Below are positions 14,601-18,066 of a stretch of 18,066 nucleotides of DNA, one piece after another (the first letter of the stretch is position 1; each line of letters begins with the position of its first letter). Location: assembly GCA_964452575.1 (NCBI GenBank), contig CAYVMN010000088.1, positions 1 to 18,066 on the forward strand. Reading direction: 5' to 3'. The notes under the pieces are model-generated. The model made no database searches, was not told the DNA's origin, and saw only the letters and a program-made list of their open reading frames with translations. The position numbers and the translations under genes are program-made. Source of the stretch: CAYVMN01 sp964452575. Its GTDB lineage: Bacteria > Desulfobacterota > DSM-4660 > Desulfatiglandales > Desulfatiglandaceae.

Positions 14601-16939
14601 TGAGAATCGGAAGGATCTATGATCTCCGTCTTAATCAGTACGCACTCGCTAAGAAATCTTACGAGGAGGCCTATCTTATCTATAAGGAGCTAAATGAGAA
14701 AGAGCAGATGGCCCAATCCCTCCTGGATATGGGCCGCTGCTATCGCCTGCTGGGAAATTTCGAAGAGGCCCAGGGAAATTACCATAGGGCCATGGACCTG
14801 ACGCAGGCAGATGGGAGCGATCTGCGCCTTAGGGCAAACATCCTCATGGAAGAGGCCAACAATGCCTGGTACCAGGCCCGATACCAGGAGGCATTTGACC
14901 TCCAGACAAGGGTCTCTGATCTGGCCCGGCAAAACGACTGGACCCTGGAAAAGGTCATGGCACTCAACACGTCGGGGCTCATCTGGTGGACCCTCGGGGA
15001 TAACAAACGGGCCCTTCTTCGGCTCGAGGAGGCCCTGGGCATTGCTCAAACCCTTGCAGGCCGGCAGGACGAAGTTGCTACAACATTGAATAATATTGGC
15101 CTCGTGCACAGGGAGATGGGTCAATTTCCAAAGGCGCTCGAGGCACTTGATCAGGCCCTCGCCATTGACCGCAAAATACGATCCCGCTGGGCCATCGCCT
15201 ATGACCTCCGTAACAAGGCCCTCACCTACCTTCGAATGGGAAGCCCTGAGAAGGCCATTCCCCTCTTTGATGAGGCCCTGGGGATTGCATCCGCAATCGG
15301 AAATCGAATCAACGAGGCCAAGACCCTTTTGGGGTATGGAGAGGCACTTGAGTCATCTGGTAAGGATGGCCAGGCAAGAGAGGTATATGAAAAGGCCTTC
15401 AAACTCTCCCAGGCCATGGCATTGCGGGAGGTAGAGTGGCGAGCCCTTTACGGGCTGGCCGTTTTGACCCTAAAACAGGGGCAAAAGTCTCAGGCCATGG
15501 AGTTGCTCTACCGCTCCATCCGGGTGATCGAGGGTGTGAGGGCAGAAATAAAACTGGACCAGCTCAAAGACGGATTTATTACCAATAAAATGGCCGTCTA
15601 TGAGGCCTTGGTATCACTGCTCCTGGATCTAGGAAAACCCAATGAGGCCTTCGATATATCCGAACGTTCGCGTGCCCGGAACCTGATTGATCTGCTGGGG
15701 AACCAAAAATTAACCCTCAAAGGAGTCGTTGACCAGGAGCTCTACGACCGCCAAAAGACGCTCAGGTCCAGGATCAGGGAGCAGGAGGTCCTTTCGGCCC
15801 AGGCCACCCAAGATGCTGAGCGATCTGTTTATGCCAAGACCCTTGAGCGCCTCCAGGGGGAGTATAAGGATCTGATGTTGGAAATCCAGGCCAAACACCC
15901 GGAACTGGCGTCCCTGGTTTCGGTAGACCCGCTTCGTCTTTCAGAGATTCAAGACCTGCTTGATCCAGGGGTGGTTCTTATGGCCTATTATCTCCTCCCC
16001 GATGAAATCCTGTGCTGGCTCGTAACCAGTGAGTCGGTCGAACTCCTCCGCACTCCCTTTCGCCGTGAGACTCTGGGTGGTCTGATCCTGGACTACCGCC
16101 GCATGATCCAAAACCTCGAGCCCCTTGAAATTCAGTCCAAGGAATTGTATTCGCTGCTCTTTTCCAAGGTCGCGCCAAGGCTCGGAAAGGTCAGTGTTAT
16201 AGGTATTGTTCCGCACGGCGCCCTCCATTATCTGTCCTTCGCTACCCTCTTTGACGGGGAGAACTATCTGGCAGATCGCTTTTCGCTCTTTTACCTGCCC
16301 AGCGCCAGCGTGTTCCGCTACACGGCCGAGAGGCGAAAATCCCCCAGGAACGATCAGGTGCTTGCCATCGGAAATCCCGACCTGAAGAACCCGGCCTGGG
16401 ACCTTCCATTTGCTGAGAAAGAGGTATCAACGATCGCCTGGAATTTCCCCCATATCACCCTATTAACAAAGGATAAGGCCACTGAGAGTTGGGTGGTCCG
16501 CAATATTGATCGGTTTGGCATCATTCACCTGGCCTCCCATGGGGAGTTTGATCCTATCAACCCGCTTTTTTCCTCTGTAAAACTGGTCAAGGATCTCAGC
16601 GCAGACGGTGACCTTGAAGCATTAGAGGTCTTCGGCCTCAAGATAAGTGCCGACCTGGTGGTATTGAGCGCATGCCAGACAGGGCTGGGCAAGGTTACCA
16701 GTGGCGATGACGTCATCGGCATGAACCGGGCATTTCTTTATGCCGGCACCCATGCCATAATATCAAGCCTATGGCGCGTAAGTGATATTTCAACGGCGAT
16801 ACTGGTGAAACACTTCTACAGGACGTACAAGGCCGAGAACAAGGCGGAGAGCCTTAAGAAGGCCATGCTGCATGTGAAACACCGCTACCCGCATCCGGGT
16901 TACTGGGGTGCCTTCACGCTTGTGGGGGATTGGCAATAG
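11600..16939 (+). CDS. TPR - degenerate CHAT - TPR - CHAT caspase-like peptidase (3' part of a probably split giant gene)
   Basis: This frame has 1779 residues from a TTG at 11600. Residues 1-450 are TPR-like helices. Residues about 549-825 look like a decayed CHAT domain: 'TILALPNGDFVPQPF' mirrors the CHAT motif 'VIGIVPHGALHYLSF', His694 is kept, and the Cys position is Ala739. Residues about 840-1370 are more TPRs, ending in the usual lead-in 'AFDISERSRARNLIDLLGN'. Residues about 1455-1779 are a complete CHAT domain (Caspase HetF Associated with TPRs) with 'HLASHGEF' (His1647) and 'VLSACQTG' (Cys1692) as the probable catalytic pair, and the end 'GYWGAFTLVGDWQ'. CHAT peptidases cut proteins after activation through their TPR region; the target here is unknown. 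If joined to the upstream lipoprotein part, the protease would act outside the cytoplasm. Whether it is translated separately from the TTG is doubtful. The next gene starts 71 bases downstream and may share its transcript. Confidence 0.88.
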   Translation: MGLFSNLVGNQRSIAFNAYMEAGTLSGDERRQLLQIALKGFQQVDPLIRKYGVAASKAGSREKGGQAKKAVIGLAVDVSLDETTASKAMYGFSVDQEERLAQAFISRIQIELGHLVPAQKALQQQLVSYPSGGPLPDKDLYGVSLLYHRAGQLSYARNDLPEAFSRFRESARIAIRLKSPVSAAINVANMAQILAAMSPAKAEMVSNYRVLLALDRETTQLLNQFSNVLDPLVIPSYHNAMGVFTMKTRPNPSDSALEKAAQEMAARGRACMHFSSGLRSIGQRAKADDRKEIGLFAVLHLNMAELAAELGEPVNAKTHLEAALDLAKRGLLPQYEWRALAGLGRLKEALKVIESVTILTAGCGPGEIRQKFSPLVKNLVSQGKYEEAFNLLERISEIERVNRMTPLVLRPLAPGERILVGRAYKRLLAIHDLESRLSEAKGSEKNYVATRLAQERQILQLDMGKDRERLPSLAALSPSKAVQDQLMILLGISLQAEDLATEAVKAKEHSKAAALRQQYKGLVDQYRHTLVQTGKLALQEGIPDITGLIMPNPVEAMDVMETLPKGATCFRLFTPPDSKTPWMAFVLTSDEIRFEEVNPAQLTQSPKDGPHIVAFEDPSLLPGPITGPVALSATHWVRAFTYRKPFRRTILALPNGDFVPQPFQTNSLSAGASEQDILKALPGINGLVLDAPVHVATSVPTRPGERPANFIGMELDQGRIFSLDLLSGRLMNVSLAVFANATIKDAYFLGHLFSLFGVSSILLSEAPQNPSPFLDQFFKAYSSASAQQAFQTASVKSESSRGPQGDRSAGGQKWLFMGYWGMTSEESRVYAQRNFAKYVRSAVGAFKSGQAHRALILFENALQVATETESLRQYLPDLYKSARESAFASGEDQRAAEYAQALVRIIEKRQPDSEAHADALLKLGIVMARSERFDQAIPPLEKAVEILANLELDPEKISALADLGVVLENATEYDRALLTFESAASLSKSLNKKELLARQSMRIGRIYDLRLNQYALAKKSYEEAYLIYKELNEKEQMAQSLLDMGRCYRLLGNFEEAQGNYHRAMDLTQADGSDLRLRANILMEEANNAWYQARYQEAFDLQTRVSDLARQNDWTLEKVMALNTSGLIWWTLGDNKRALLRLEEALGIAQTLAGRQDEVATTLNNIGLVHREMGQFPKALEALDQALAIDRKIRSRWAIAYDLRNKALTYLRMGSPEKAIPLFDEALGIASAIGNRINEAKTLLGYGEALESSGKDGQAREVYEKAFKLSQAMALREVEWRALYGLAVLTLKQGQKSQAMELLYRSIRVIEGVRAEIKLDQLKDGFITNKMAVYEALVSLLLDLGKPNEAFDISERSRARNLIDLLGNQKLTLKGVVDQELYDRQKTLRSRIREQEVLSAQATQDAERSVYAKTLERLQGEYKDLMLEIQAKHPELASLVSVDPLRLSEIQDLLDPGVVLMAYYLLPDEILCWLVTSESVELLRTPFRRETLGGLILDYRRMIQNLEPLEIQSKELYSLLFSKVAPRLGKVSVIGIVPHGALHYLSFATLFDGENYLADRFSLFYLPSASVFRYTAERRKSPRNDQVLAIGNPDLKNPAWDLPFAEKEVSTIAWNFPHITLLTKDKATESWVVRNIDRFGIIHLASHGEFDPINPLFSSVKLVKDLSADGDLEALEVFGLKISADLVVLSACQTGLGKVTSGDDVIGMNRAFLYAGTHAIISSLWRVSDISTAILVKHFYRTYKAENKAESLKKAMLHVKHRYPHPGYWGAFTLVGDWQ

Positions 16940-16994
16940 GATTGAAAACGGAGAGGAAAAGTGGTAAGAATAAAGGTAGAATGCTCATTGTGAA

Positions 16995-17002
16995 AAGGAG
17001 GT
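16995..17002 (+). promoter_or_regulatory. Strong ribosome binding site that decides the SH3 protein start
   Basis: AAGGAGGT lies 8 bases before the ATG at 17011. The open frame extends back to 16930, but this site and the signal peptide beginning MKTRPLG place the true start at 17011. Confidence 0.75.
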
Positions 17003-17010
17003 GTGCGATT

Positions 17011-17526
17011 ATGAAAACAAGGCCTTTGGGCTGTTTCCTTGCCTTGTTGATCCTGTGCCTTTTGATCCGGACAGCCCTTGCGCAGGATATCCTCTGGGTC
17101 GCCTCTGAACAGGCCGAGCTTAAGAGCGAGAACATGGCCTCATCTGAGACGATTGCCACTGTTTCCATTGGCACCGAAGTGACTGTTCTATCCACTGAAG
17201 GGCGATGGCACAAGATCCACATTCCCTCGGGACAGGAGGGGTGGATGTATCGGGGCCGTCTCTCAGAGACTCCTCCGCCAAAAGAATCCAAAGATGAAAC
17301 AGGGAATCTCTTCGCTGCTATAGGAGGAAGCAAAATACAGGCCAATGAGGCAGTTACGGCCCGCAGCATTCGAGGACTTTCCAGAGAGACGGAACAGTAC
17401 GCCAGGTTGCGAGGGACGCCCGCCGCTTACGGAAAGGCCCTTGATCGAGTTTTTGCCATGAGTGTTACCGAAAAAGAACTCCAGGCATTTCTCGAAGCCG
17501 GTAAGATCGGGGAATATGCACAGTAA
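17011..17526 (+). CDS. Secreted bacterial SH3 (SH3b) domain protein
   Basis: The 171-residue product has a signal peptide (MKTRPLGCFLALLILCLLIR, cleavage after ALA at about residue 24). An SH3b domain at about residues 29-85 shows the usual features: a 'A.L.S....S..IATVSIGTEVTVL' strand pair, then 'GRWHKIHIPSGQEGWMYRGRL', where the 'W.KI....G.EGWM....L' pattern is diagnostic. Such domains commonly bind peptidoglycan or peptide ligands in the cell envelope. The C-terminal half is helical and ends 'SVTEKELQAFLEAGKIGEYAQ'; I think related endings occur in other small exported SH3 proteins of deltaproteobacteria, but I cannot check this. It follows the CHAT gene by 71 bases with a strong ribosome site, so it probably belongs to the same transcript and may anchor or sense for the CHAT scaffold (inference). 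Confidence 0.82.
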   Translation: MKTRPLGCFLALLILCLLIRTALAQDILWVASEQAELKSENMASSETIATVSIGTEVTVLSTEGRWHKIHIPSGQEGWMYRGRLSETPPPKESKDETGNLFAAIGGSKIQANEAVTARSIRGLSRETEQYARLRGTPAAYGKALDRVFAMSVTEKELQAFLEAGKIGEYAQ

Positions 17527-17575
17527 GCACCACCTACACGATATTTGATAGTGGGAGCCTTGCGTGTTAGAGTCT

Positions 17576-17631
17576 TAATTTGGAGCTTCTATGCAAGAAG
17601 CGAAGATATTTGTTGGGGAAACTCCAAATTA
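17576..17631. repeat. 10-bp perfect inverted repeat enclosing a small hairpin
   Basis: TAATTTGGAG (17576-17585) is exactly inverted at 17622-17631. Inside it GCTTCT (17585-17590) pairs with AGAAGC (17596-17601) over a 5-base loop. It lies about 50 bases after the SH3 stop and could help end or stabilise that transcript, but no U-tract follows. Confidence 0.4.
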
Positions 17632-17690
17632 CAAATCTCAAATAACAAGTAAATTCCAATGACAAAAATTCAAAATAACAAACACATATA

Positions 17691-17722
17691 GGGGTTGAGA
17701 GGTTCAAAGGTTCAGAGGTTCA
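17691..17722. repeat. Tandem array of four octamers
   Basis: Units are GGGGTTGA, GAGGTTCA, AAGGTTCA and GAGGTTCA, head to tail without spacers. The array separates the A-rich and T-rich arms of the intergenic region. Confidence 0.6.
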
Positions 17723-17754
17723 GGGTGTGGTGTTTTATGTTTGGTGTTTGGGAT

Positions 17755-17814
17755 TTGGAATTTGTTTGTAATTTGGTGCTTGGTGCTTGGAATTTGTTTG
17801 TAATTTGGTGCTTG
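17755..17814. repeat. Pair of identical 28-bp direct repeats
   Basis: Positions 17755-17782 and 17787-17814 are identical over 28 bases, separated by 4 bases. The unit is built from TTGGAATTTG, TTTGTAATTTG and GTGCTTG words, and part of it recurs before (17747-17760) and after (17815-17827). AT-rich arrays of this style are frequent between genes of deltaproteobacteria and related environmental bacteria. Confidence 0.75.
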
Positions 17815-17918
17815 AGATTTGGAATTTAAAGACAGGCGCCTCTGGAATGTGCCCACTGGACACTATTTCGGTTGCGGCCGTAGGCCTGCTTTAGGCATTT
17901 CATGTTAGGAGACAATCG

Positions 17919-18066
17919 ATGAAGGAACTACGTATAGGAATCGGAATTCTGCTCGGTCTTACAGCGGCCTTCTGCCCTTTGGGCCTTCTGGGCGCAGGCG
18001 AAACGACCGGTGGATTGCCATTCACTTCCCCAGGAATACAAGGACCCGGACAGAATTCGCAGGCCC
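17919..18066 (+). CDS. Start of an unidentified exported protein (cut by window edge)
   Basis: An ATG at 17919 is preceded by AGGAG at 17907-17911, with 7 bases between them. The 49 visible codons begin MKELRIGIGILLGLTAAFCP and continue LGLLGAGETTGGLPFTSPG. The first ~27 residues are a typical signal peptide with possible cleavage after GAG; a Cys at residue 19 lies in 'AAFC' and is a poor lipobox. The visible mature part is rich in Gly, Pro and Thr, without a recognisable domain. I do not recognise the gene. It is co-directional with the SH3 and CHAT genes but separated by 392 bases of repeats, so it probably has its own promoter. Confidence 0.75.
   Translation, partial: MKELRIGIGILLGLTAAFCPLGLLGAGETTGGLPFTSPGIQGPGQNSQA

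Larger units (their letters stand above)
17527..17918. other. AT-rich, repeat-filled intergenic region without a gene
   Basis: No coding frame is supported in these 392 bases. The left part holds short inverted repeats and an A-rich stretch (about 17622-17685) of 'caaat/aaattc' words. The right part (about 17735-17828) holds the complementary 'tttgg/aattt' words, so the two could fold back on each other imperfectly. Between them lies a tandem octamer array. No clear intrinsic terminator follows the SH3 gene. Confidence 0.6.

Noticed and set aside
11600..16939. TPR-CHAT considered as part of a type III-E CRISPR (Craspase-like) system.
   Set aside because: No Cas7-like effector, no repeat-spacer array, and the chain appears to be exported.
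8331..16939. Very frequent AAGGCC/GAGGCC words across the TPR genes, considered as a DNA signal such as a Chi-like site.
   Set aside because: They are mostly in-frame Lys-Ala and Glu-Ala codon pairs expected from TPR helices and the codon preference.

Overview
The window looks like chromosomal DNA of a Gram-negative anaerobe, most likely a deltaproteobacterium (Desulfobacterota). This is an inference from style and content: a tripartite TRAP transporter next to a CoA ligase, an AsmA-like envelope gene followed by a DUF1318 lipoprotein, very large TPR/CHAT proteins, and AT-rich and heptamer intergenic repeats of a kind common in such genomes. No rRNA, tRNA, CRISPR array or transposase gene was seen.

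Region 1 (1-3302, minus strand) is a solute-uptake operon read right to left: dctP (binding protein), dctQ (small permease), dctM (large permease), then the first 51 codons of an acyl-CoA synthetase/ligase that runs off the left edge. The TRAP subunits resemble the mannitol/chloroaromatic (FcbT/TakP) branch, so the substrate is probably an organic acid that is imported and then thioesterified. A strong hairpin separates dctP from dctQ.

Region 2 (3303-3785) is a gene-free divergent spacer.

Region 3 (3786-8349, plus strand) holds a 1231-residue AsmA/YdbH-like membrane-anchored protein and a lipoprotein with a YdbL-type DUF1318 domain. In E. coli, ydbH-ynbE-ydbL encode an inner-to-outer membrane lipid bridge. 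Here no separate ynbE is visible, and a ~220 bp imperfect palindrome with matched ends (MITE-like) lies between the two genes.

Region 4 (8331-17526, plus strand) is the most unusual part. A lipoprotein with a TolB/PD40-type beta-propeller and TPRs stops at 11591. The next reading frame continues the same TPR helix without a break and carries TPRs, a degenerate CHAT domain (catalytic Cys replaced by Ala), more TPRs, and a C-terminal CHAT caspase-like domain with an intact His/Cys pair. A single-base frame change at about 11588 would make one polypeptide of about 2869 residues, apparently facing the periplasm. A small secreted SH3 protein follows.

Region 5 (17527-18066) has a repeat-rich AT-rich spacer and the start of another exported protein that runs off the right edge. 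The plus-strand genes together look like an envelope cluster: lipid transfer, a lipoprotein, an extracytoplasmic protease scaffold and an SH3 protein. Their cooperation is inferred from adjacency and shared export signals only.
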